From Gymnopus androsaceus JB14 (taxonomy: Eukaryota > Basidiomycota > Agaricomycetes > Agaricales > Omphalotaceae): 62,650 nt of DNA. The notes under the pieces were generated by a model. The model had not been told where the DNA came from and ran no database searches. It worked only from the letters and a program-made list of their open reading frames with translations. The stretch covers positions 1 to 62,650 of the forward strand of contig ML769751.1 of the NCBI GenBank assembly GCA_009733575.1, read 5' to 3'. A program made the position numbers and the translations under genes. Shown in pieces: positions 45,110-54,714 of the stretch. Positions within the stretch are counted from its first letter, which is position 1. Each line of letters opens with the position of its first letter.

Positions 45110-45972
45110 TCCGCAAAGGGGAAAATGTAATTCAAGACACCAAAGCGATGTGTAAATACGAATCTTTTTTCAGCATAATTATTTCGATGATTCGGGAATT
45201 AGGGCCAAAAGGAAGTCAAGACACGATGATGAGTGAGGAGAACCAGGTAAAGCGCGAAGATAGGCGCCCAACGACTTGCTTGTCTGACTCCTCTATGTCC
45301 AACAGTATCTCCACTCAATGCATCTCTCTCGATAGTCTTCATGGGTCCGGAATAGGAATTATGGCTTGAAAAAGATCTCGGCCAGCCAAAGATCGATATC
45401 TGATTGAGAAAAGCAACACTGCTATGTCGAGCTAGTATTCTCGGTGTTCTCTCCAATGACATCCAAACCGGGGACGGTACTCCAGCACTCCTACTCATGC
45501 TCATACTGAAAATATTCGCGCAAAAATCAGGCAATCCTGAAATTATTTAATCAAGTTTGGCGGTTTCTATGGAATGAAAAGATGCAGCAAGCGTCCATGT
45601 CCCACACTAGAGAAAGAAATCCTCAGGACTGTGAGCGCTCATCTCCCGTCCCGCTCTGTATACTGCGGGTGTGAAATGAAATGAATCTTCTATAGGCATT
45701 TTATCCGCCCTGTACTACTATGCACTCCAAGTCATCCGGCCAGGGGATCTCGAACCCGTGAAGTGACAATCATTAGGCTATGTTTTACTTATCCCCTTCT
45801 CCTCTAGGATTCCGAGGCAAGAGGACAGAGGGTTGAGATTGCTGCAAACATTCCGATCAAATGTATGAAACCACCTAGTATGGAGACCGGAACCTATTCC
45901 AAGATTCGTATAAAGGGCCCCTCCAATACGAGTTACAGAACTACACACCCATCGAACGATACCTTCAAAATC
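45110..45972. other. Intergenic stretch before the small-peptide array
   Basis: No gene seen. 45150-45270 resembles the F-box promoter block near 39990-40120 (aaatacgaatctttttt, gcgcgaagataggcgccca). A B-box-like cgggttcgagatccc lies at about 45749-45763 on the minus strand but no tRNA fold surrounds it. Confidence 0.4.
45909..45914 (+). promoter_or_regulatory. TATA box of small secreted peptide gene 1
   Basis: TATAAA lies 59 bp before the ATG at 45973, a typical position for a fungal TATA promoter with a short leader. Confidence 0.5.
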
Positions 45973-46452
45973 ATGTTCCGTTTCTCTAACTTTGTGGCTG
46001 TGTTTTCTATCCTGTTTGTCGTGCAAGTGATGGTCGTACAGGCTCTCCCTGAACCTCGCACTACTAATGGAGAGTGTGCGTATCTCCTAAGCTATTTTCT
46101 TGGAAATATTTACTTATTTCTACATGATTCTCCTCTTGTGTAGGTGGTATCGAAGGGGTAAATTTATTTTTCTATACATCATCGCAACCATGACTGATTA
46201 AATGCCGATACATTCCAGCAAGAACCTTACTGTATGTTCTTTCGTCAAGTCCAAGCTTCTAACATCCGTCGACGATTGTGACTGATTTTCAGGCTCTTCT
46301 GGATTTGTCTGCTGCGGACCATTTTTTGAGCCGATCGGAGGGAATGGTACTGCTTTTGGAAGGTGTGTATAAACAGGTATACAGACCCTCACTCAACTAA
46401 TGACGGTCAAAATCCCAGTTGCTCCCCTGTTGGCCGCCCTTGTCCGTTGTGA
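45973..46452 (+). CDS. Small secreted 6-cysteine peptide 1
   Basis: Five exons (45973-46075, 46144-46157, 46219-46231, 46293-46362, 46419-46452) total 234 bases and code for 77 residues. Residues 1-24 form a clear signal peptide (MFRFSNFVAVFSILFVVQVM), followed by a short Pro-rich pro-like segment. The mature part has six Cys in the order C-x8-C-x5-CC-x16-C-x6-C. The C-C-CC-C-C order is that of cystine-knot (knottin) folds, though fold and role are inference. Introns are 51-68 bp and two exons are only 13-14 bp. Relatives at 47426, 48554 and 49557 form a tandem array on the same strand. Small secreted Cys-rich proteins in such fungi are often host- or competitor-directed, but nothing here proves that. 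Confidence 0.7.
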
Positions 46453-47425
46453 ATGTTCGTGGACTTGGAAGCAATCTTCAGCAACATGTCGCAACTACAT
46501 AGATAGTATACATACACTACTTTCCTACTATACATATAAACTCTAGTACTGTTTTAAATGTTTGCAAAATCCGCTTGCAGTGGTGAGGTTGAAACTTGCC
46601 AAGTACATCCAGATAGATCCAGATATGTCCAGACTGAGGTTTCTGTGGCCGAAGACCTGCCAGAGAGCTCTTTCAAGACAGAAGAACATTGAATGACTGG
46701 GAAAACCTTTTATTCAGTTTTGAATCCCGTGGAGGTGGGGATGAGGCGGGAAGCAAGGGACGCTTTTATTTTGACAAGGTGACAATGTCTGAAACCGATG
46801 AAACGCTAAAAGTTACTCAATATGTTGTTAATTTTCATTACAAGTCGTAAGCCAGGAACCCGCCAAGAACCCACTCAAATGTTGAGCAATGGGGACTTAA
46901 AGATCGGACATCAGTGAAGCAACTAGTACAATTGGCGGTTCCATTTTTGTTTCAACGCTTGTATTTACCAAGGTACCAGGCTGTAAGCCTATACCAATGT
47001 ACTATTCCGTTTCAACCAAAGTTCATGTTGTGTGATGTGTGAGACTCCTATTGCTCAGTGTTCATAGAGCAATGACTTCGTGTTCACAACCCATGACACC
47101 CTCTTGAGTCTTACGAACGGTTCATTTTGAGCCAAAGTGTGACTGAACTTTCGGTCAAACTTTTGGTACAGTATATGACAATAAAAATTGATCAGGGTAC
47201 AGAAAACTACTTATGATCAATGAAAATGCTCCAACTCGGGTGTCACTAGACTAGCGCCCTCTTTTCCATCGTTCTCTTCATCCAAGTTATGTACAAGGTA
47301 TCCCGGGCCCTGAGCCTCGAACTACTGGAGTACAATTGATCAGCTTTGTAAGTGCATTCACTTCCAAGTTCCGGGGGACATACTTATCGACTCCCCAACC
47401 CGGCGCTCTCCATTGGTAACTGTAG
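46453..47425. other. Spacer in the small-peptide array
   Basis: No gene recognised apart from the mariner-type MITE relic at 47000-47173. Confidence 0.4.
47000..47173. mobile_element. Tc1/mariner-type MITE, copy 2 (decayed, short)
   Basis: About 174 bp with ends TACTATTCCGTTTCAACCAA and TTTTGGTACAGTA and interior gtgatgtgtgag, ttttgagccaaagtg and tgactgaac. All match copy 1 at 14373-14750, which is 378 bp. It is an internally deleted, diverged relative with TA at both borders. Confidence 0.7.
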
Positions 47426-47778
47426 GTGGTTGAGAAGGTGCTGTTAGTCTTCCTTTCTCCATTCAAGTGCGCACTAAGAGCTAATTATTACTCGCAGGAA
47501 CCTTTTTGTATGTTGTGCAACTAGCTTTCCAGTATGTATTCTCATTGCTCTGACTCGCAGGTGCTGTGGACCGCTAAGCGAGGAAGATGGCATCATTTAT
47601 GCGATTACTTGCAGCACATACTTGAGGCCACTACATAATCTATCACTCATAAACTTATACCACAGGTGCTACCCTGATGTACCTTTTTCTGCAATATAAA
47701 TTTTACCTCCACCTTCACTATTCAGGAATGCGTCAAAGGTATTAAGCTCGGAGGACCCGTGTCATTATTTTCTAAAGC
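47426..47778 (+). pseudogene. Relic of a small secreted peptide gene
   Basis: Pieces line up with peptide genes 1 and 2. 47426 follows a TAG acceptor and reads GTGGTTGAGAAG (like exon 2 of gene 1). GAACCTTTTT|GTATGTTG at 47498-47507 parallels exon 3 of gene 1. The last exon at about 47735 encodes a Cys followed by IKLGGPV, paralleling ITLGVGPV of gene 2. Stops interrupt it and no signal-peptide exon remains. It sits between intact genes 1 and 2. Confidence 0.5.
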
Positions 47779-48553
47779 AAGTGTTTGCATCAGGTTGAAG
47801 GTGTTCTAAATGCTCTAAGATTAGGATGAAAAGTTCCATTGGGTTTTTAGAGGCACGAGAAGCTGAGGTGCTTAATGGACTGCTCGCTTACGATCTTGTC
47901 TGTCCTGTCAAGGTCGCCATCGCTCGATAAAACATAACTTAATGAATACTTACGACAGGAGTAGAATTGGTTTTTTTGCCTTGTTCAAAGGGCTGTGCGG
48001 TGTTTATTTACTATTAGTCTAAGTACTAGGAACCCGCCAATGCGTCAGGTAAGTAAGCATACATATATACGCATACTAAGCCAAATTCACGCATTCTTAG
48101 CCGCATATACTGATGATATCCTGATATGCCCACCCATTATCATGCATCCTAGAAGTCTGAGTGGCTCGGGATGCATGAGAAAATACACAAAGAATGAAAG
48201 AAGGACGGGTTTTCCCGAGCAAGCTCTCTGGCCAATATTTGACACAAAGTGATTAATATCACTGAGTTTCCGGAAATACCGTAAGAGAATACCTACTTAC
48301 ATAGCTACGGGAGCGCATAGAAGAGTATATGCACAGCCAGAATCCCCTTAAAATGCGCCGGGCATATTTTTTTTGTTTACGTGCACCACCCTGACAGTGA
48401 CTGACTCTACGAATCCTGGAGCGTGACAATCGCCCTACTTTTCACTGGGTATTCAAAGCATCGAGAAATATTTAAAGATTGAACGCCTCCAAAGCTAACA
48501 AGTCAAGTTCCTTCCCAACTTTTACCGCCAACGCAACTCGTAGTCTTCTCGAG

Positions 48554-49006
48554 ATGATGTACAAATTTATTTCGACTCTCTTCGTTCTTGCATTGGCCCA
48601 ATCGCTCGCCATGGGAGCTCCAGGGATCAGTAGAGATACCTCAACCTGTTTGTGTTCAGCCTACTGCTAGAAACACTATGAACTGACTCGGATGACTTTA
48701 GGTATATCTGATGTGGACGTAAGTACTCACTGAAAACTTTAACAACGACGACTGACCTTGTTATGGATTTGTGGTGATTTTCGTTAATGTTACTTCCCTT
48801 AAATTCCAGTGTGAGTTTGTATCTTTTAACTATCGAATTGATTGCTGAAATGGCTGCCTTTGTAGGTGCTTATGGTGAAATCTGTTGCGAGCTCCTTGGA
48901 GGGTAAGTACAGCACTTCAAAGCAGCTCAATATATCTGGATACTGACAGTTTCTGTGTAGATGTATCACCCCAATCACCCTTGGAGTTGGCCCTGTGTGC
49001 AATTAG
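48554..49006 (+). CDS. Small secreted 6-cysteine peptide 2
   Basis: The model has exons 48554-48647, 48702-48718, a single base at 48810, 48866-48902 and 48961-49006. This gives 195 bases and 64 residues with a signal peptide (MMYKFISTLFVLALAQSLAM) and six Cys spaced C-x5-C-x5-CC-x5-C-x10-C. The one-base exon T (after ...TTCCAG, before GTGAGT) is needed to keep the frame and to make the second Cys codon, T|GT, just as in gene 1, where a 13-base exon ends in the same T. Introns have good donors GTAAGT and GTGAGT. If the micro-exon is wrong, the gene would be a pseudogene. Role unknown. Confidence 0.65.
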
Positions 49007-49556
49007 CGGGTTATACCTGGCTGGATGTATTCAAGTATATGCGTAGCTAACACATATCTTTTGGCCGCATAAGTATACCGATGGTATTAATAATACGCAG
49101 AACTGAGGACTGACTACCACCAAAGGAGATGACCATAAGCTACACGACGGTATATAATTCGGCATCTTCCGCTAGTCTTTAGTTGAGATTCCCTTTTGCT
49201 CGATACCAGATCCGAGTCTTATTCAAATAGCAACTTTGACAAGAGTATCAGATAAAATGCAACTAATGCGAGAGTCTGAAATGAAACCTTTGAGGAGCAA
49301 CTTAGTGCGACGGGATTTCTCTCATAATTACATGCGACCTGAGAGAAATCCCGTCGTACTAACACTGAATAAAAGTTTCGTCCCTCTCCGGGAACGAATT
49401 AATAGATATTTTTAATCGGCTGTATTATTATTGGTAACCAAAACCTGTGTACGTGTAGGCTGAGTCGCATAAATGAAGCCAAAATGCTGAAGGAAAACGC
49501 TAGAGCTCCTTCACTCAGAGAAAAGAACACTAGCTTGATATCCATTTTTCTATCGA
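49007..49556. other. Spacer with a strong palindrome
   Basis: No gene. Contains the 61-bp inverted repeat at 49302-49362, annotated separately. Confidence 0.4.
49302..49362. repeat. 61-bp palindrome (TTAGTRCGACGGGATTTCTC arms)
   Basis: Arms of 22 bp with one mismatch (TTAGTGCGACGGGATTTCTC at 49302 and its inverse ending ...GTCGTACTAA at 49362) flank a 17-bp loop. It may be the paired ends of a DNA transposon with its interior deleted, or a strong hairpin in RNA. Confidence 0.8.
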
Positions 49557-50324
49557 ATGTTATACAAAGTCACCATTTCCGCCATCTTCGGCGCTGTGTT
49601 GCTGTACACACTCTCCGGAGCTGGTGCTGCTGCTGAGCCCGTTACCCAAGCCACCAGCATCCCGCCCATCCTTAGCTGAATTCTTTTTAAAAAAAACTTA
49701 CCTCGTCAATACTAAACAGGCGAACAGTCTGCCGATGTAAGCAATCCCATATAACTCTGTAATGGTCTTCGAAACTCATTTCGCTTTGTCCTAATCTGGT
49801 CGTGCAGGGCATAGCACTTTTAGCGTAACCCTAGTGGCGTAACCCCGGCGTACCCAGTAGCATCACCCTGGCGTCACCTTGGCGTCACCTTGGCGTGACC
49901 CCCGCGGCACCCTAGCGTAGACCAAATGATATCTCGAGGGTACGCTGGGGTGCCGCCCGGATGTGATTTAGGTGTAACTTTCAACATCATTGCCGTCAAT
50001 GTCCTTCACATTATATTTGGTCCCACTGATCCTTGCAATTCATCATGCACATGGTTAGTGAATTGTTAGGACCCGGATTTACAAGAATGAAAATGGTCAT
50101 TAATGGCATTGATTTGAGGAGGTTGAAGTACAGTAACTGTTGTAAATGGCACTTTGACTGCTGGTGCATCAATTATGCCGATGCAGTCTGGTACTTACAC
50201 TTCCGAGCATGATTACTCATTTACCTACTCAGCTCTCAGTACTTACTGGACATTATAGATACTTACATGTACCTACTGCAGAGTATATAGGTTCTACTAC
50301 AAGGCCCTAGTCATTGGTATCCCT

Positions 50325-50375
50325 CATCAGCAAAACCTGGGTGTTTGCTATGGGATCACCCAGGTTTTGCTGATG
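50325..50375. mobile_element. CATCAG-ended element, copy 2 (51 bp, minimal)
   Basis: Perfect 19-bp inverted ends CATCAGCAAAACCTGGGTG enclose only 13 bp, with a 2-bp duplication CT on both sides. It is nested inside the MULE-type element. Confidence 0.8.
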
Positions 50376-50929
50376 CTTCTTCTCAATATCACTTCTAACC
50401 CCATAGCTCAAGAGTCAAGCCTCACAGCTCTGAGTCACCAATGCACCCCGAATTATCCATGACAGTAACATGTGTATAAATACTAAAGAAGTAAGGATGT
50501 AAATTAAGGAAATATAAGTAGAGGAAATCCGGAATGAGACAAGTTGTGACAAGACCTTCATATATGCGCATAAATGTCGGTTCTTCGCAGTCCAAGGGTT
50601 GAATGTGGGGTGATGGGATGGAAAACAACAAGCAGGATGCTGGCAGAGGTGAGGATAAGGATGAAATCCTTACATGAATAATGATTGGTAGGTGAATGGT
50701 CTTATTGTTGAGCTGGTAATTTCCCCCATGATGCTGAGGACTTGTGAAAGTTTAAGTTTTAGATCTGGCACTAAGTACTCTATTGTAGTACTCTAGACAA
50801 TGGATAAGAGATAAATGATACTTATTGAAATATAAGAAAGATACAACAAAATGAATGCCATCCGCTACCACAAGGTTTACATTTTTGAATAATCCTCAAT
50901 GGTGACCTTTGTTGTGCTCATTATAAAAT

Positions 50930-51260
50930 TTAGCGTCACTCCGGCGTCTCTTTATCAAGATTGGCGTGCACTTTTATTACATTTAGCATCACTCAAGTGT
51001 TATTTGTATTGAATTTACCATCACCCAAGCATAACTTTTGCTAAATTTAGCGTAACCCAGACGCTAGTTTTATTACATTTGCGTCACTCAAGCGTCAATT
51101 TTGCTAAATTTAGCGTAACCCAGGCGCTACTTATATTACACTAGCATTAACTTCGTTGAATTTTGCGTGACCCAAGCGTAGCTTTTGTTAAATCTGGCGT
51201 CACCCCAGCATGGATTTTATTAAATTCAAAGTCACTTCAGCATAAATTCTCATTGATTTA
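50930..51260. repeat. Degenerate satellite of about 37-bp units
   Basis: About eight imperfect units like aaatttagcgtaacccaggc plus gctacttttatta run through this part of the MULE-type element. Each carries one or two GCGT-AC motifs matching the element's termini. Confidence 0.7.
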
Positions 51261-51924
51261 GTACTACCATACTTGGCTACAATTATCAGATACTGTACTA
51301 CTTAACTAATTTACAGTTTACCAACACAGCAAGGTGTACTGAGCTATCGGAGTCCAGCTAATTGCATGATTTGTATCCAATTATCCAACAGTTATTCCGA
51401 GTCACAATGCTTCCAAGAAATTATTGCAGTAAGTATGTTCATCATGATACTACAGCCTTGTCACTTTTTCCACCTAATGAGTAGTGATAAATACTTATTG
51501 AAATATAGAAAAGTTCGTTGTCTTGAAGTGAGCACATAGACGAGTGTTGCATGCAGGTTGTTAACCTATTTAAGGTTGACGCCAGGGTGACGCTAAATAT
51601 TTAGCGTCACCCTAGCATCACCTGGCGTCACCTGGCGTAACGGTTACGCTAAAAGCTATAGGCCCGGTCGTGCATGAGAACTGAGGACTGAAGATTCATA
51701 TCATCTAGGTCCTACTGGCGAGATATGCTGCGCAAATAAATACAGTGTCCATGTCTGTCAAGTATAGTGAATGTGTACTAATTTGTGCGGTTTGCTTCTT
51801 CAGATGTCAGGCTGCGGACAGTCCTCTCCCATGCTTGATGTAAGTACTTGATATGTTGTAATATTGACTCCCCAACTCGTCGATAATTTAAAATATTTAT
51901 GCAGATGTCACCCAATCACACCAA

Positions 51925-52212
51925 CATCAGCAAAACCTGGATAATTGCCATAGCTGTTATAGCAAGCCATAGCAAGCCATAGCAACCATAGAACTATGGA
52001 CTGCTATGAATTGCTATGGGTAGCTATGAGTTACTATGGACTTCACAAATTATATTGCCCATTGACAGATGTCATGCTCTATAGCAATCCATAGCAGCCC
52101 ATAGCAGCTCATAACTCTGGATAGATGGGGACCTTGCTATGGGTGCTATGGGTGCTATGAGTGCTGGATAGCACTATCCAGTGCTATCCAGTTCACCCAG
52201 GTTTTGCTGATG
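51925..52212. mobile_element. CATCAG-ended foldback-like element, copy 3
   Basis: Inverted ends CATCAGCAAAACCTGG at 51925 and CCAGGTTTTGCTGATG ending at 52212, with a 2-bp duplication AA. The interior is made of ccatagcaag/gctatgggt units in opposite orientation on the two sides, so the arms can pair. It interrupts the last exon of small peptide gene 3. Confidence 0.85.
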
Positions 52213-52463
52213 AATCACTGTGGGTAGTGGGCCTGCAATTTCCGAAAGTTACATCATCAAAATAGGCTAGTTCAGAGAAAGATGTTATTATTGTTGTGTT
52301 GTTGAACAAGATTTGCTAGTTGATAGTTGCTATTAGGTTTAATCATGGAATTTCCAATCTTGTACTAAGGATTTTTGGTCTTCTCAAAATCTTTGTAGAA
52401 ATTAGTCAACATTTTCTGTAGGTAGTTTTCCCAATGAAACTCTCAAGAACAGACTCTATTTTT

Positions 52464-53826
52464 TTAGCTGATATTTGGGACTGAATTAATTTCCAAGGTG
52501 GGGACATCTTCCAAATAAAAACTTTGCTCATAGGTGCTCCGTGTTTGAACAAGGATGACAAGAGTAACGGGATTCAGGACCTATGAATCAAAGAAAATGA
52601 GATCGGGTAATCCATGTCAAAAATTAAAAGTGGATTTTAGGTTAGAGTCAGATAAAAGTCAGACTTACAGCACTGTATGAATATAGTGATGTAATAAAGG
52701 GAGCAGCTTCCTCAGCAGGGGAAAATACAACTATACCACTGTATAGTACACTAAAGATAATGGTGGCTACCTTTTCATAAAAGTCATAACTTTTGCTAAC
52801 TCCCAAAAGTTGAGAAAGTTACACACCTGCACCACACCCAGAATTGCACCAGACTTGACTAGAAGTAGAAGGATTGCTTGCACTTGCGTTTTCTTGTTGC
52901 GAGATATTATAAGAGTTGATTGGTGATGTGTCCTAAAATAACACATGTAATAAGTATCTTGCAAGTGAATGAGGTGTCCAATGTTCACCATGCCCGATGA
53001 GCTATCAAGAGTGTTGCCACAATATTTACTATCAAATGGAGTACTGTACTGAGCCAATCCAAGGTTACATTATTAATAACTGCAGCTGCTTTAGTGTCAA
53101 AAAACAGAATGAGCAATGCTGATACCTGAATATGTACTCATGTCAGTACTAATGCCTAAGATATCAGACAAAAAGATCACCTATGTCTGCCAGTAGGATG
53201 ATCAGCAGTGTCCAATTAATCAGCCTATTTTCTGCCCACAGTGCCCAAGCTCTCCAAACAATAGCCGTGTCAGTAATTAGAAGCTGCATATGGGATTAAT
53301 TATCAGTTTTTATGCCCAAGATGGATGGTTTAAGTACAATTCACAATAAAATTTGCAGAGTACTCTTGTAAAAGGTCCATTGCCACAGTTTTCAGGTTGG
53401 CAGCCTGTTTTTGTGCAAAAAGACCCCCTGACAGTGAGACCATCATGCTGAATTTGACAAGGACCAAATTGAATGTAATAGTTGCACAAGTGTAAAGAAC
53501 AGCCATTGCAAATCCTGCCAGAAGGAGTGCAATCAAGCCTTTATGTGCCCATCCATTATTTTCTTTTTGCCTACAATGTGGTTTTTTGGTATTAGTGTTA
53601 CAATCTAGAATATGGAACCTGGCAATAAGCGCACAAGATGATATACATGCTAATGATGAAGGCCAGTATGTAAACCCCTGGTAACAACCTGTTAAATAAG
53701 TGTGATTCTCCACCACTTTTATATACGTTGCTTACCAAACAGTCCAATTTCAAATATGAGGTAAAAAATATTGAGAAATAATACAGTCCCAATTGTTGCA
53801 ATTTCTTCTGACTCTTCTGGTGTCAT
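52464..53826 (-). pseudogene. Multi-pass membrane protein, family copy C (frameshifted)
   Basis: Same exon order as copies A and B, from ATG 53826 (MTPEESEE) to TAA 52464-52466. VYILAFIISMYIIL, LIALLLAGFAMAVLYTC, TDTAIVWRAWALWAENRLIN and NIVATLLIAHRAW can be read. In exon 5 a run of six T before GACACTAAAGC shifts the frame by one base (near 53098), giving a TGA where copies A and B are open. All other exons are open. So this is a young pseudogene, or the extra T is a sequencing error. Confidence 0.65.
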
Positions 53827-54345
53827 CGTAGATGCTGTGTTAAGTGATATGGAGGGTAGTACAGTGACTTCCACTTTGAACAGGCCAATTTATACCATTG
53901 CTTCAACATTATTGTTGGGAGATCCAGTGATTATCAAAACAAAACATCATGCCAACTTTCATGTTCTGATTTTGGAGCCTGCGCCTCATCAAACTAAGTA
54001 TCCATGACATCCTATTCGGATTTCCAAGTAGCCGCAGAACCTGTGTGAATACCAATCTTGTTTTAGACAAAATGTAGAGAAACCAAAAATCAAACTTCAG
54101 AGAGCAGTACTTGGCTAAAGCCATGGTATTTCACAACGCCCTCCCTGTCAAATACCTTTCTCCTTATCCCATTACATTGAATTCTAACATCCGTTGTGCT
54201 TCACTCTGCTGTGTCTAATCATCCTAAATTTGTTTTCCGGTGGAGCTGCAGATCCATGTAGAGCCTGGCTCAACATTTTGATCAGCCCTGGCCGGGGCTA
54301 TTTAAGCTGTGGCCGGGGCTTTTGAGCCGGGCCCCAGCCGGCACA
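53827..54345. other. Duplicated 5' flank of membrane gene C
   Basis: No gene. Contains the flank block ccaatttataccattgcttc and the tgttctgattttggagcctg block shared with copies A, B and D, and GTGAATACCAATCT at 54045 shared with the F-box promoter. Confidence 0.45.
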
Positions 54346-54708
54346 TATTAGAGTTACGTTCCTAAATAGGAAGTAGCAGCAGTAAGTCCACACAGGACTT
54401 AGTGGTAACGATCACACAGATCGATGGGGGACAACGGTGATATTACAGGGTATGGTACCTAAGCTTATATACAGTCCTAAGTACAAACGATATATCGGGC
54501 AAGTGGCTACTGCGTGAATACTTGTGGCTACTGTCCATACGGTATAGTGGGTACTGCGAGAGAGCAGGTGGATACGGCGAGAGACTGAGTGGAGTCTGCG
54601 AGACGATAGTAGTGGAGTGCATGGGATGGTGATACAAACAAGTGGAGACTACGAGAAAGCGTTCCATGTATAGTTCGATAGAATATATTTACCTTTGATA
54701 TTCCAACA
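54346..54708 (-). repeat. Solo LTR of a copia-type element
   Basis: On the minus strand it begins TGTTGGAATATCAAAGGT, a common copia LTR start, and ends CTCTAATA (TG...TA). It is 363 bp and flanked by GCACA on both sides (54341-54345, 54709-54713), the 5-bp duplication expected of an LTR element. Repeats of 'tggctact', 'tggata(c)' and 'gcgaga' fill the middle. Confidence 0.75.
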
Positions 54709-54714
54709 GCACAT

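Larger units (their letters stand above)
49807..51665. mobile_element. Mutator-like (MULE-type) foldback element
   Basis: Ends GGGCATAGCACTTTTAGCGT at 49807 and ACGCTAAAAGCTATAGGCCC ending at 51665 are imperfect inverted repeats. The exact 9-bp target duplication is GGTCGTGCA (49798-49806, 51666-51674), typical of MULEs. Both arms are built from degenerate TAGCGTAACCC/TGGCGTCACC units. There is no transposase in 1859 bp. It hosts a 51-bp CATCAG element. Confidence 0.82.
49557..52260 (+). pseudogene. Small secreted peptide gene 3, broken by two insertions
   Basis: The first exon encodes a signal peptide (MLYKVTISAIFGAVLLYTLS) but then runs into a stop with no usable donor. A later exon (GCGAACAGTCTGCCGAT, then GTAAGC) at 49722-49738 matches the length of exon 2 in gene 2. 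The CC exon (PTGEICCANKY) is at about 51711-51742. The last exon starts at 51905. A 1.86-kb Mutator-like element sits in the intron (49807-51665) and a 288-bp CATCAG element interrupts the last exon (51925-52212). Allowing for the CATCAG element and one AA, the exon aligns with gene 2, but its final Cys is lost. So it is a pseudogene. Confidence 0.65.

Noticed and set aside
45735..45790. Possible tRNA (cgggttcgagatccc B-box on the minus strand)
   Set aside because: No acceptor stem, A-box or anticodon arm could be placed at proper spacing.
50930..51260. Regularly spaced repeats resembling a CRISPR array
   Set aside because: Units are degenerate tandem satellites without unique spacers, inside a MULE-type element in a fungal genome.
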